Positions 52,047-62,600 of a stretch of DNA of 64,000 bases are shown piece after piece. The DNA lies in NCBI GenBank assembly GCA_963921795.1, contig OY997643.1, forward strand, positions 74,327,874 through 74,391,873. Reading direction: 5' to 3'. Position numbers and translations under genes: made by a program. How positions within the stretch are numbered: position 1 is the stretch's first letter; every line of letters begins with the position of its first letter. Source of the stretch: Nannobrachium achirus. Its lineage: Eukaryota > Chordata > Actinopteri > Myctophiformes > Myctophidae. A model generated the notes under the pieces. That model saw only the letters and a list, made by a program, of their open reading frames with translations, did not search any database and was not told where the DNA came from.

Positions 52047-52164
52047 CTCTACACCATCTCTCACAGCCAATATATCCTTGTGCTTTTGAGGTCTTCTCTT
52101 GGATTTTTAAAGCCTTGAAAATTTCAAAGTAGGCCTTCTCCAGAAATGAAGTGAGAACTGGGAT

Positions 52165-54150
52165 TTACATTTGCAAATGAATATATGGCCAAGAGTGCAC
52201 AAGACACACGTTGGCACCTCGACAGAGTGCAGTTCTACTTATTATTATTATTATTACTAGTCGGCACCCTGGCCAACTCCGGAACAATGTAAATAGGGAA
52301 TGAATGCCCCGTCCTTTAATGCAAACCCCATTATACCTGTTGTCATAGGATCTGTTTTGACCATCTGTTTGCGTGTGTCCATTTATGCCCATATATGGAG
52401 ATATGTCTGTCCACTTCCATTTTATGCCCATACATGGAGATCTCTGTATCTGTTTGTCTGTGTCCCTTTATGCCCATTATGGAGATCTCTGTATCTGTCT
52501 GTGCCTCCGACTGTGTTGCAGACACAGTGCCGGTTCCCCCTTTAATTTTAAACCCCATTATACCTGTTGTCATAGGACCCGTTTTGACCATCTGTTTGCC
52601 TGTGTCCATTTATGCCCATTGTCACGGGTTAACCCTATCGGCTCGTTAAATATCACTAGATAGGAGCTACCCTGACCTATAAGTACGCTGTGTGCGTGTA
52701 GGTGTGGGTGTGCGTGTATGTGTGCGTGTGTGCATGTCAAACTAAAACAAAAAAACGGCACTGTCCCACAACATCAACGCTTTACATGTCCACTCACCTA
52801 TTGGCCAGCTCTGTCGTGGGCCAACACGGCCGGAGCGAGGTGCTGGATATGGTCCGTTCAGATGCGGGTAAACACCCGTGGTCTTTTTGTTGTTTTTATA
52901 TTTTCTTCTTTTTTTTCTCCCGTAGGTTTTTTCTCTTTTGAGGTATTAGTCTCTGCACATTCACGACGCTGGTTCTCATGGCCGCGGGACAGTCAACAAC
53001 TTTCTACCGTACGCGAAACTCCACTATTCTCCACTCCTGCGAACTATAAGGCACCGGAAAAACAGCGCTATCCATCCGTCCCTTATCTTCTGCAATCGCC
53101 GTCGAGTTGTGGCCTCCGTATGTACATTAAAGTCAAAGTTATATCGACTTCCAAGCCGCCGCTCGTAACACGCGAGCCGCCACCTTCTTCAAACACTTCC
53201 TTGTCTGCCGTCCCTGTGTGATGACGTCCATTCATAAAGCCGTGCCTCCAGTAGCCGGCATGACGTCATGACGCACAGAGACAGTGCCAAAACCATAAAA
53301 GTAAAATAACCAAACCATGTGTGCAGGGTGTGGAAACTGGACAGATATGTGTAAGCCTATGAGGCACAATATCCTAACACCATTGACTAATGTGGTGTAC
53401 GTGATGTCAGAGCCTTTTATGAAGTGTTTGCCTGTGTCCATGTATGCCCATATATGGAGTTATCTGTCTGCGTCCATTTTATGCCCATATATGGTGATCT
53501 CTATAGGACCCGTATTGACCATCTGTTTGCCTGTGTCCATTTATGCGCATATATGGAGATATCTGTATCTGTCTGTCTGCATCCATTTTATGCCCATATA
53601 CTGTATGGAGATCTCTATATATGTTTGTCTGTGTCCCTTTATGCCCATTATGGAGATCTCTGTATCTGTCTGTGCCTCCGACTGTGTTGCAGACACAGTG
53701 CCGGTTCCCCCTTTAATACGCAGATTACATACACACTCACAGAGATTTTTTTGTTGACTCATGTGGCGTACATGATGTCAGAGCCTTTTATCAAGTGATG
53801 TCACAATGAGTCAGCGCAGAAACAGCCTGATGCCAACAATCATCTCCGTATAAGGAGATTCCGAACGTTTCGCGCCAGTTCGGGAAAACCGTGCATCGGG
53901 TCGGGCCGAGGCCCGGCACTGCACTCCGTGCCGCGGCGGGGAACGCGCGTGCCGAATCTGAAGCCGGTGGGACGAACGGTTCTCGAGATACGCACATACA
54001 TACTCACAGAGATTTCTCGCATTTATAGTAAGATTATTATTATTATTATTATTACTCGAGGCTGAGAGTCTACACTACAGTCTAAAAGTGATCACACATT
54101 AGACAGAGTGCAGCTGGCTGGCTGTGATCACGGAATTCATTTGCAAATGT
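52165..54150. repeat. Cluster of short tandem and dispersed repeats
   Basis: Bounded by inverted ACATTTGCAAATGAAT / ATTCATTTGCAAATGT and TTATTATTATTA tracts. Inside are many copies of TTTATGCCCATATATGGAGA and CTGTCTGTGCCTCCGACTGT, in two blocks (52310-52630 and 53400-53720) separated by about 600 bp of different sequence beginning TGTCACGGGTTAACCC. Open frames across it follow the repeats and have no family match that I recognise. Confidence 0.6.
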
Positions 54151-54367
54151 GACTCGTGTCGCGGCAGCCACACTGGTTAGACTGACACAATATGTATTGG
54201 CGTTCCCAGATATGGGCTTAATATTGATGACATAAGGGATCTCCATATATGGTTTTAAAAGGGATTCTGTTAGTGTGGTTCCCCTAACAGGGCATCATCT
54301 GGGAGTGATGTCACAACAATGTGATATCACAACAGGTCATCTTTAGACAATGAGGCGTTACCTAGCT

Positions 54368-54404
54368 ACTGACTGACTGACTGACTGACTGACTGACTGA
54401 CTGA
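54368..54404. repeat. (GACT)n microsatellite
   Basis: About nine tetranucleotide units. Confidence 0.95.
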
Positions 54405-54744
54405 TGGACGAGGATCCAAAGTTCAACACTTAGAAAAAAAAAACATGTCTGCTCGGATTTCTTGACAGAAAGTAACTCATAACCTGTCAGATTGCGGCTA
54501 GTTTTTACCTGGCTTACGGTAAGGCACGTTTGTACACTTTGTACTTATTGTTACCCTCGTATCACTGACCGGGCCGCTACTTAACAGGGCGCATACGTTA
54601 ACCAGTCAGGCAAAGAGCTGAGCTCGTTGGCGAGTGTTAAAAGTGATCCCTGACTAATACGACTAATATGCCTTAATACATTATAATTGCCCTCTATAAC
54701 TACAATGTAAAATTAAAAACAACTTAATTATTTTATTTCTTCTA

Positions 54745-55027
54745 GAAATAGCTAATCTTTCACTCAATTGGGGAAATGCCTGTCGCAAGTTCATGATGTC
54801 ATAAATGTCATGTGTGATCTATCCCTATGGAATTTATGGCATGCATGTGCAAAAACCAAAACACAAACACATTTGAAATATTGATTTGATGGTCATATTA
54901 ACCATAGGAAGTATTAAGTTTGTTTTTATTTGCATGTGGGTTAGGGTTAGGGTTAGGGTAAATTCCATAGGGATAGATCACACATGACATTTATGACATC
55001 ATTGAGTGAAAGATTAGCTATTTTACG
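54745..55027. mobile_element. MITE hairpin with a TTAGGG centre
   Basis: The arms AATAGCTAATCTTTCACTCA / TGAGTGAAAGATTAGCTATT and CCATAGGGATAGATCACACA are reverse complements. The unpaired middle contains GGGTTAGGGTTAGGGTTAGG at about 54937-54957. Non-coding. Confidence 0.8.
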
Positions 55028-55029
55028 GA

Positions 55030-55222
55030 CATTTTTGACTTAAAATCTATGTTTTGACACCTTACTATAGTCTTATGTAATTTTGGGGGTTTTGAAGACA
55101 ATCTGAAAAAAAAAATCATTAATTTCATATCAACGCGTTTGTCTCGACAAGCTATACAACATATTAAAAGACGGGCGCTTTAAACCTATTGGTTTCCGTG
55201 TTATCGCACTTTGAAAAATCTA
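55030..55222. repeat. About 160-bp satellite, left flank of the LINE
   Basis: Contains TTGACTTAAAATCTATGTTT, TACTATAGTCTTATGTAATT and GTCTCGACAAGCTATACAAC. Matching units resume at 60130-60650 on the other side of the LINE. Confidence 0.85.
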
Positions 55223-55338
55223 TGATTAGATTTAGATGATGATAAACTTTATTTCAGACACAGAGGTCCATAAAAACATACATACAAAAAACAAACAAAC
55301 ATTACAGAGGTATACAGTTCCAGACTGTTTTCATTCAT

Positions 55339-58152
55339 TTAAAAAATATATAAACATTGCCTCCAGTGTTTCCAAAAGCAAGAGGTAAACCTTGTATCAC
55401 TCTGTGTGATCTCTGTCAAGGCCCTGATTAATACATTATTTGATTCCTTAAGTCTACACATGAATTTAAACATGAAATTCCTGAGTACAGCATTGAAGGT
55501 TTGTACATTGCTAGTCACAAACATTTCACTTGCACTTGTCCATCTTGGGAGTTTCAGAAATATTCTAAAGGCATCATTATATGCCACCTGGAGTTTCTTC
55601 ATTTTAGCACTGCTGTAGCGGCACCACAAGTGGGCTGTATATAAAGGAGTGCAATATGTTTTAAACAGTGCTATTTTTACATCTGGTGTACACATGTGAA
55701 ACTTACGTGCCAGCATGTTGGCTTGTCCATACAATTTACAACACTGGCGCTGCACATCGTCATCATCACATAGATCATCTCTAATAATGTGACCCAGATA
55801 TTTAAACGTTTTAACCACCTCTAAAACTTCACCAGCCAGCGAGAAAGAGGGAAAGGTGAGCTTCTGATCATCCTTTGTTCTATTGATCATAACCACACTC
55901 TTTTTAGAGTTAAACTTAATATCAAACATTGTGCCGTATTTTGAGCAGATCTTGAGTAGCTGCTGTAAGCCAGCACTGCATGGAGACAGTACTACCAAAT
56001 CATCGGCATAAATCATATGGTTTATAAGGTTATCACCCACTAAGCAACCAGTTTTACACTCTTTTAACTGTTTAGATAGGTCGTCCATGTATAAATTGAA
56101 CAGTACCGGGGACAAAATTCCCCCTTGGCGAACTCCATTGGTCACCAGAAAAGGAGTGGACGTACTCGTTCCCCACTTAGCCTGCATATTTTGGTGTGAA
56201 TACCAAAACTGTAGGATTCTAATTAAGTATACAGGAACACCACGCTCTCGTAGCTTTAAAAACAGTTTACCGTGATTGATGCGATCAAATGCCTGAGAAG
56301 CATCTAGAAAACACATAAATATGGTACTGTTACGGCTTCTGTACTGACTGACAATTTCCTTAAGCGAATAAATACATAAATCAGTGCCAAGCTTTTTCTT
56401 AAAACCAAACTGGTTGTCAGTAGTTGTTATATATTCATTGAGCCTTTCCATAAGGATACCTTCTAGTACCTTGGATACTATACTTGCCAGTGCAATGGGT
56501 CTATAATTATTAATACTTGTTAACTTCCCAGTTTTGTTTTTGACTACTGGCACTAGCAGGACAGACAACATAGATTCAGGCAGTATACCATGCATCAACA
56601 ACCCTGAAAAACACATAGCAAGCAACACTGAAACTCTATGGCTAGCATGCTTCAGATGTTCTGCTGTTATCTGATCCTGTCCACATGCTTTGTTTAAAGA
56701 CAGTTTCTCAATCAGGTTTCTCACCTCATCTGATCTAATAACCACACCATCACAGCGAGTAATCTCACCAATATTGAAGACATCACTCTTGACACAATTA
56801 AAAATAGTTGAATAGTGTTTTCTCCACAGCTCAGCTATATTTTCAGACCCAGTAGTACCATCAATACTGGATGGCATAGGCATCTTACTGTTGTTAACCA
56901 CCTTCACTTCCTTCCAGAAGTCAAAAACATTATTTTTCTGTAGCTTTTTGGCCATTGAATTTGCCCTCATGGCTTGCTCATTTCTTTTAATATAACGTAA
57001 AGCATATTTAAACCTTGCATTTGCATGCTTCTTCTGGTCACACTCAGGGCCATGCCTAGGTTTACCTGCTAAGACCCAACATTTAAAGGCGTCTTTAGAT
57101 TCTACATAAAGCTCGTGAACATGAACATTCCATCCCGGTCTGAGGTTATCATGCTTAACCCTTTTTCTTTTAAAAGGTTTGCATCCGTTAATTAGACAGC
57201 TTACTATTTGGTCATACATTTTACACAGGTCACTATGATGGCCAGCATCTTTACAGTTAATATTTCCACACGCAATAGACTCAACTGGTAAGTCAATTTT
57301 ACTCAAGTATACATCTGTCAGAGACCTATACTGTATTAATTCCTCTTCATTTAGAGTTACCCAGTTCACCTTATCTGTGTCTTTCTGACCATCATGGCTG
57401 GCCAGCTCGGGTAGGCCATTAACATTAACCGTCATTACTACAGGCATGTGATCAGCTGTTGCCATATCATACAAGATCTCAAGCTTTTCTATGCTGTCAT
57501 GAGCATCAGCTGTAGATATACAGTGATCCAGCCAGGACGTTGAATGCCATGCTTCACTGACACATGTATAACTGCCAACTGGTAGCAGCACCTTGCTAGA
57601 CAGAGTAACCTTGTTGTCTTTACAAAATTGCAATAAATGTTTACCAAACATAGAATTGCTATCTGAAATGTCGGCATTATAGTCGCCCAGGACAAATATA
57701 CACGTATAAGCATTTTCTTTAACATATGAACTGATGAACGCAAGCCTGTTGAGGTATTCATCCTCATTTTTGTGACATTCATAGGGAGTATAAACATTTA
57801 AAATAATAAAGACATTATTGTCGTGCACAATTTGTATGCCAATGCACCAGTCCACTTCCAGCCTAATCACACTGACAAGTGAGTCAAGTTTTTTATGCCA
57901 TAGAATGGCCACTCCCCCCGGGATCCTGCCACGCATTATCCGAGAACTTAAGTCTGTTGTGGATTCCCCTGCCCCATGGAAATCATTATGCACAGCATTA
58001 AGTTTATCAAGGTCTTGCGTAGCTAGAAAAGTCTCCTGTATACACAGGATATCAGCACTCTCTAGGAGCTTGTCTATAACAACACGCTGCGCTCTATCCA
58101 CTGCACCCTGTCCAAGGCGCAGTCCACGCGAGTTATATGACACAACTCTCAT
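55339..58152 (-). CDS. LINE ORF2: AP endonuclease and reverse transcriptase
   Basis: A 937-residue protein that nicks target DNA and reverse-transcribes the element RNA. N-terminal APE-type endonuclease, residues about 1-245: VSYNSRGL, IQETF (about 40), NVYTPYE, VLGDYNADI (about 155), WLDHC (about 207) and TADHMPVV (about 235) supply the expected catalytic residues. Reverse transcriptase, about 450-780: NNYRPIAL, FLDASQAFD (about 614), GVRQGGILSP (about 674) and YADDLVVL (about 715). No RNase H or C-terminal CCHC is visible. The start ATG lies 15 nt after the ORF1 stop, so translation may be by reinitiation. The jockey/L2-like superfamily is my best placement; the clade is not decided. Confidence 0.95.
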   Translation of the reverse strand: MRVVSYNSRGLRLGQGAVDRAQRVVIDKLLESADILCIQETFLATQDLDKLNAVHNDFHGAGESTTDLSSRIMRGRIPGGVAILWHKKLDSLVSVIRLEVDWCIGIQIVHDNNVFIILNVYTPYECHKNEDEYLNRLAFISSYVKENAYTCIFVLGDYNADISDSNSMFGKHLLQFCKDNKVTLSSKVLLPVGSYTCVSEAWHSTSWLDHCISTADAHDSIEKLEILYDMATADHMPVVMTVNVNGLPELASHDGQKDTDKVNWVTLNEEELIQYRSLTDVYLSKIDLPVESIACGNINCKDAGHHSDLCKMYDQIVSCLINGCKPFKRKRVKHDNLRPGWNVHVHELYVESKDAFKCWVLAGKPRHGPECDQKKHANARFKYALRYIKRNEQAMRANSMAKKLQKNNVFDFWKEVKVVNNSKMPMPSSIDGTTGSENIAELWRKHYSTIFNCVKSDVFNIGEITRCDGVVIRSDEVRNLIEKLSLNKACGQDQITAEHLKHASHRVSVLLAMCFSGLLMHGILPESMLSVLLVPVVKNKTGKLTSINNYRPIALASIVSKVLEGILMERLNEYITTTDNQFGFKKKLGTDLCIYSLKEIVSQYRSRNSTIFMCFLDASQAFDRINHGKLFLKLRERGVPVYLIRILQFWYSHQNMQAKWGTSTSTPFLVTNGVRQGGILSPVLFNLYMDDLSKQLKECKTGCLVGDNLINHMIYADDLVVLSPCSAGLQQLLKICSKYGTMFDIKFNSKKSVVMINRTKDDQKLTFPSFSLAGEVLEVVKTFKYLGHIIRDDLCDDDDVQRQCCKLYGQANMLARKFHMCTPDVKIALFKTYCTPLYTAHLWCRYSSAKMKKLQVAYNDAFRIFLKLPRWTSASEMFVTSNVQTFNAVLRNFMFKFMCRLKESNNVLIRALTEITQSDTRFTSCFWKHWRQCLYIF

Positions 58153-58167
58153 AGTTCATAAACAAGT

Positions 58168-59934
58168 TTATCGTGTAGTAGAAGCCCCAGACTCGGGCTC
58201 ATGCATCCTTGTGACAGGCGGCAACTTTACACCCACCCCTGTAGCAGCAGCCCTTGGCTTCCGTGGCTCAAAGAACCGCCGTACAAAGGTCCCTTCAGGC
58301 CACAGCTGTGGCTCATACATCTCACATATTTCTTTACATTCGGCTGTTATTTTAAATGAGCTGTACCGGGTTTGGTCAGTGTCTATTTTTAAGCATGTCA
58401 CTTCTCTAGACAACTTGTCTTTCAGATAACTAGCCAGTGTCTCTGTGTTCAAGTCAGGAGAGAATTTTGTAGCGAACACACTCACCATCTTGGTCTTTAC
58501 AGCTAGTATGTTCCCTCCAGCACTGGTTCCAACAATGCCGTATGCCTTCTTTTCTCTGGGAAGAGTGAGACGAAGCTTGGCCTGTGCTGTAGACTTTCCA
58601 GGGATTTGTTTACGGTTCCCGTTCTTCACCACACGGCTCCATTCAGGTGACTTCGGTACACCGCTATTCACGGCGTTGTTCGAAGCGCTGCTCCCGGCGG
58701 TGTTCGAGGCGCTGCACCCGGCGTTGTTCGAGGCGCTGCACCCGGCGTTGTTCGAGGCGCTGCACCCGGCGTTGTTCGAGGCGCTGCTCTCGGCGTTGTT
58801 CGAGGCGCTGCTCCCGTCGTTGTTCGAGGCGCTGCTCTCGGCGTTGTTCGAGGCGCTGCTCTCGGCGTTGTTCGAGGCGCTGCTCCCGGCGTCGTTCGAG
58901 GCGCTGCTCTCGGCGTTGTTCGAGGCGCTGCTCTCGGCGTTGTTCGAGGCGCTGCACCCGGCGTTGTTCGAGGCGCTGCACCCGGCGTTGTTCGAGGCGC
59001 TGCACCCGGCGTTGTTCGAGGCGCTGCACCCGGCGTTGTTCGAGGCGCTGCTCTCGGCGTTGTTCGAGGCGCTGCTCCCGTCGTTGTTCGAGGCGCTGCT
59101 CTCGGCGTTGTTCGAGGCGCTGCTCTCGGCGTTGTTCGAGGCGCTGCTCCCGGCGTTGTTCGAGGCGCTGCTCCCGTCGTTGTTCGAGGCGCTGCTCTCG
59201 GCGTTGTTCGAGGCGCTGCTCCCGGCGTCGTTCGAGGCGCTGCTCTCGGCGTTGTTCGAGGCGCTGCTCCGGGCGGTGTTCGAGGCTACCGCCTCCTCAG
59301 CGGGTGCATACAAGGCCAACTCCGAGGCTACAGGCGCAGGTGGGACCCATAGGGGATCCCCCTCTGGCGCACTCCTCTTGTTGGCAACAGGTTGCTCAAT
59401 CACACACACGCGTTGGTGTATAACCGTGGTTATCACACGGAGATCTTCGCAGGTATTCGACTGCACACTCACAGCCTGCTTCATAGAGGATATGTCTGCG
59501 CTTAAGCGCTCGATTTTGCTCACCAGGCAGGAGACATCTAGGCTGTTAAAAGTCATCGGCGGTAACTCATCTAAATGATGAGAAACAAAGCGAGGAACAT
59601 TTTCACCAACCTCGTTGAGTAGTTTCAAACAACTCTTGACGTTACTTGCATCTTTGTTTGGCCCTCTGTGTTCTACATTCCGCTGTGTACCTGGGCACAG
59701 ATCAAACAGTGCTTTCTTTGAGCCTTCAATCCATTCGGACCCAAAGTGATTAACAGCCATCAGAACAATGTCATCCTGGTTCACAGTCTTCATTTTAACA
59801 GCGAGGAAGTTAAGTAATTCATCTTCCACGATAGTTTTTCCATCAACCGTTGTGTATATATCGGGTTTTAATCGAGGTTTGTTTGGAGCACCTCGAGCAG
59901 CAGCAGCAGCAGCTGCAGTAGCTTCCGCCATCAT
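58168..59934 (-). CDS. LINE ORF1 with 8-residue tandem repeats and RRM-like end
   Basis: A 588-residue nucleic-acid-binding protein of the LINE. It starts MMAEAT followed by an Ala run. Residues about 25-200 form a globular-looking region (DDIVLMAVNHFGSEWIEG) and a short heptad-like stretch (LVSKIERLSADISSMKQAV). Residues about 217-420 are some 25 copies of SSASNNAE/CSASNNAG (24 bp each). The C-terminal part, with VSVFATKFSPDLNTETLASY and LWPEGTFVRRFFEPR, resembles the RRM-like domain of ORF1 proteins of other animal LINEs. No zinc knuckle is visible. The repeat is unlike the flanking codon usage (GC-rich) and is probably length-variable. Confidence 0.9.
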   Translation of the reverse strand: MMAEATAAAAAAARGAPNKPRLKPDIYTTVDGKTIVEDELLNFLAVKMKTVNQDDIVLMAVNHFGSEWIEGSKKALFDLCPGTQRNVEHRGPNKDASNVKSCLKLLNEVGENVPRFVSHHLDELPPMTFNSLDVSCLVSKIERLSADISSMKQAVSVQSNTCEDLRVITTVIHQRVCVIEQPVANKRSAPEGDPLWVPPAPVASELALYAPAEEAVASNTARSSASNNAESSASNDAGSSASNNAESSASNNDGSSASNNAGSSASNNAESSASNNAESSASNNDGSSASNNAESSASNNAGCSASNNAGCSASNNAGCSASNNAGCSASNNAESSASNNAESSASNDAGSSASNNAESSASNNAESSASNNDGSSASNNAESSASNNAGCSASNNAGCSASNNAGCSASNTAGSSASNNAVNSGVPKSPEWSRVVKNGNRKQIPGKSTAQAKLRLTLPREKKAYGIVGTSAGGNILAVKTKMVSVFATKFSPDLNTETLASYLKDKLSREVTCLKIDTDQTRYSSFKITAECKEICEMYEPQLWPEGTFVRRFFEPRKPRAAATGVGVKLPPVTRMHEPESGASTTR

Positions 59935-60039
59935 GAGAGAGAGAGAGAGAGAGCTTAGAATTAAGGAGAAAATTTCTAAGACATTTTAAGTGTGCCTGCA
60001 GCCCGCTAATTGTGTGCAACCTTGTGTAGCGGTTGGTGT

Positions 60040-60650
60040 TAGCATTAGCATTTTTAGCATTAGCATTTGTTAGCATTAGCATTTCTCGAAAAAAAAAGTA
60101 GAGTTCCAGGGGTCGCACAGCAATGTGTCACACATCCACAAATTCGTCTCGACGAGCTATACAACATACCAAAAGATAGGCACTATCGGAAATGTTTTAC
60201 TTAAAATCTATGTTTTGACGCCTTACTATAGTCTTATGTAATTTTGGGGGTTTTGAAGACAATCTGAAAAAAATGAATTAATTTCATATTCACGCGTTTG
60301 TCTCGACGTGCTATACAACATACCAAAAGATAGGCAATATCGGAAATTTAAGACTTAAAATCTATCTTTTGACGCCTTACTATAGTCTTATGTAATTTTG
60401 GGGGTTTTGAAGACAATCTAAAAAAAATGAATACATTTCATATCCACGTGTTCGTCTCGAAGAGCTATACAACATACTAAAAGACGGGCACTTAAAACCT
60501 ATTGGTTTCCAAGTTATCGCACTTTGAAAAATCTAGCAGTTGTTAGCATTAGCATTTGTTAGCATTAGCATTTGTCGAAAAAAAGTAGGGTTCCAGGGGT
60601 CACACAGCAATGTGTCACACATACACACGTTCGTCTCGACGAGCTATACA
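60040..60650. repeat. Satellite units, right flank of the LINE
   Basis: Units of about 160 bp with TCGTCTCGACGAGCTATACA at about 60147, 60298, 60452 and 60630. Between them are GTTAGCATTAGCATTT repeats and a GGGTTCCAGGGGTCACACAG block present at 60088-60130 and 60585-60620. Confidence 0.85.
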
Positions 60651-60652
60651 AC

Positions 60653-61260
60653 CAGGGGCGGGTATTTGCTCTATGCAGACTACGCAACTGCGTAGAGCCC
60701 CTAGGCAGTGGGGGCCCCCTGCTGGGCTCATTATTCTGAGCATTTAGGAAAATAAAGTAAGTCTCTAGCCCATTCCTGTCAAAAGTTATGATTTTTTAAA
60801 GAATTGACCAACTGCTCACTGCGGAGTCAATAGATTTCACACAGAGACCAGCTGGTGACAATTGAGTTGATTGATTGGAATGTTAAGTGATCAGCTCTCT
60901 CTCTTGTCTCTCTATGAATTTCCTGTACATACGTGCAATATCCAAACTGTACTCAAAGAGTACACATATTAGGCTTGAAAATTAATGATGTTAAGAAAAT
61001 AAATTATTTTATCTAAATTTTGAAAAATAATAATTAAAAAGAAATTGTAAAAATATAAATGTTAAAGTATTATTATTCACTGATATTCCCTTATTGTTAT
61101 TACAATAATTATTGTACTGCATCAAATATGTCCTGTATAAAAATATACATATAGGCCTACTCTATATAACTTTGATTACCTTACTTACCTTACTGTACTC
61201 TTCTTAAATTGATCAAATAGATCCAAAATGATTGTGGTTAGGTATTTAACAGTTTGACTG
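60653..61260. other. Unassigned AT-rich sequence with hAT-like CAGGGGCGG start
   Basis: CAGGGGCGGGTATTTGC at 60653 and GACGCCCCTG at 61600-61609 are inverted and could bound one element. The flanking 8-mers do not match, so this is not asserted. No coding frame. Confidence 0.35.
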
Positions 61261-61264
61261 CCAC

Positions 61265-61342
61265 GGGAGGTATATACCGCCCGCCACTTCCTGCGCAATC
61301 TTGCCAATTAAAAAGTTAGGAGGTATATACCGCCCGACCCTT
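61265..61342. repeat. Duplicated GGAGGTATATACCGCCCG motif
   Basis: Two copies of an 18-bp, partly palindromic motif about 51 bp apart, likely the end of a short element. Confidence 0.6.
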
Positions 61343-61458
61343 TTTTTCATATTACAGTAGTACAGTGTTGGATCTATGCGGTAACCAAGATAGAGCCCTT
61401 TTGGACGATGGGACGGTTGTCATGCATGACAATTCAGTGGCGTCAGTTCAGAACAAGC

Positions 61459-61524
61459 TAAGGTATGGCAACATGACTGGTGTCTGATGAAGACACCAGT
61501 CATGTTGCCATACCTTAGCAACAG
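61459..61524. repeat. Near-perfect 66-bp hairpin
   Basis: CTAAGGTATGGCAACATGAC, then TGGTGTC, pairs with GACACCA and GTCATGTTGCCATACCTTAG around a TGATGA loop. The AAGGTATGGCA word recurs at 61564. This is the kind of fold that yields long double-stranded RNA. Confidence 0.85.
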
Positions 61525-61739
61525 GCACGATGAAAAGTACATTTTTATTATTTCCCCCTGTCAAGGTATGGCAGCTGCATACCCCTGCCATACCCAATTG
61601 ACGCCCCTGCATGACATCACACGCTCATGTTACCAAATTCAAGCATGCTGATTGGCCGGTTCCCCCCAGACACAAGGGTCTACTCTAGAGGCCCATTATA
61701 CAAACAACAAGAGTGACTTTACGTAACCGGACACACCGC

Positions 61740-62600
61740 AATCAGAGGGAGAGAGAGATATATTGAGAGAAAGAGCGAGAATCAGAAGCAGCAGAGAATT
61801 TAGTTATAAAATCATAGAATCATGCCCCGCATCCCGTGGTCTCTCCCCGCGCCGGGTCAGCGGAGTGGCGACATGTCGGAATGGAGAGCGACACCCCCCC
61901 GCGCCATGCCCCGTGAACAGTCTGACTCTGGACACCAAGCCCGCAGTCAACGGCGGTGGCCGGCGCTCTTCCACGATCGGTTCATCAGCGACTAGCGAGG
62001 GCCTCTGCTGCTACATCCACTGCCTCGATTTTGGATCTGGCGGCGAGAAGAGCTCCTAACGGGCGATCGGTTCATCGAAGGCCTCGGCTGGTAGGATCCA
62101 CGGCCTCGATTTTGGATCTGGCGGCCAGAAGGCAGAGCACCGATTGCTGCCGTTTCTCCCCGCGCCCTGTAGGATGCACTGCGAACCCGGTAAGCGTTAC
62201 AAAGTTTGTTTTCTACGATTCACTTTGTTCTTTACGTCTGTCTTTCAATGTTATATGAGCTCAGTGCTGAGTTCTACCTGTAACGCACGTATACGGCGTC
62301 TGCTGTCGGAAAATAAAAGGCAGGGGCAGGTAGGATTAGCCCAGGGGGTCGCTGGAACCTCCATAGACCGGGGACTACCCTCCACACCGCATGCCCGACT
62401 TGGGACACCCTCGCAGGCACGGCGCCGCTAGGCGCCGGCCTCTATACCTCCGTGATGGAGGAACAATAAAATATGAACGGCGTCTGCCCTCGTGAACCTT
62501 TCAAAGTAGCGTATTTGATAGGGATTATGTACTATAGCGTCTGCCCTGGCCAAACGAATAGTAGCTGATCGTATGCCCTCAAAAAAAGTCTAGAACACAC
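61740..62600. other. Unassigned GC-richer block with an about 80-bp duplication
   Basis: CCTCGATTTTGGATCTGGCG occurs twice (62023 and 62102) with flanking CGATCGGTTCATC. GGCGTCTGCC-type words recur at 62296, 62480 and 62540. Short frames of about 95-100 codons follow this block but lack recognisable motifs. It could be a SINE, an LTR remnant or an exon of an unknown gene. Confidence 0.35.

Larger units (their letters stand above)
46910..52140. repeat. Tandem array of tRNA-like units (interrupted)
   Basis: About 140-165-bp units made of TTTTCAAGGTTAAAATACAA, ACTCAAAAGCACCAGA and a tRNA-like segment GATGGTGTAGTGGTCT...GTTCGAATCTC. The best unit is 50576-50640, with A-box TGGTGTAGTGG and B-box GTTCGAATC. 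Further units start near 46918, 47595, 48125, 50435, 50727, 50877 and 51023. Around 51270 a different tRNA-like piece appears, and from about 51400 the array runs in the opposite orientation. It is interrupted by hAT-like MITEs and an LTR-like element. Confidence 0.8.
55223..60026 (-). mobile_element. Full-length two-ORF LINE (non-LTR retrotransposon)
   Basis: About 4.8 kb on the minus strand: a 5' leader, ORF1 (59934-58168), 15 nt, ORF2 (58152-55339), a short 3' UTR with an AATAAAG motif and an ATCATCATC-type tail at 55223. Both frames are uninterrupted, which suggests a young and possibly active copy. It lies inside a satellite. Target duplication is at most a few bases and unclear. Confidence 0.9.

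Noticed and set aside
52373-53798. Frames with MPIYGD and ICLSV repeats
   Set aside because: Follow the TATGCCCATATATGGAGAT tandem repeat; no recognisable domain and frames shift between units.
58445-59578. 377- and 258-codon plus-strand frames (ALFEALL and RRCSRRCS repeats)
   Set aside because: Antisense shadows of the GC-rich 24-bp repeat in the LINE ORF1.
60653-61609. A 957-bp hAT element with CAGGGGCG ends
   Set aside because: Only 8 terminal bases match and the flanking octamers differ, so the pairing may be chance.
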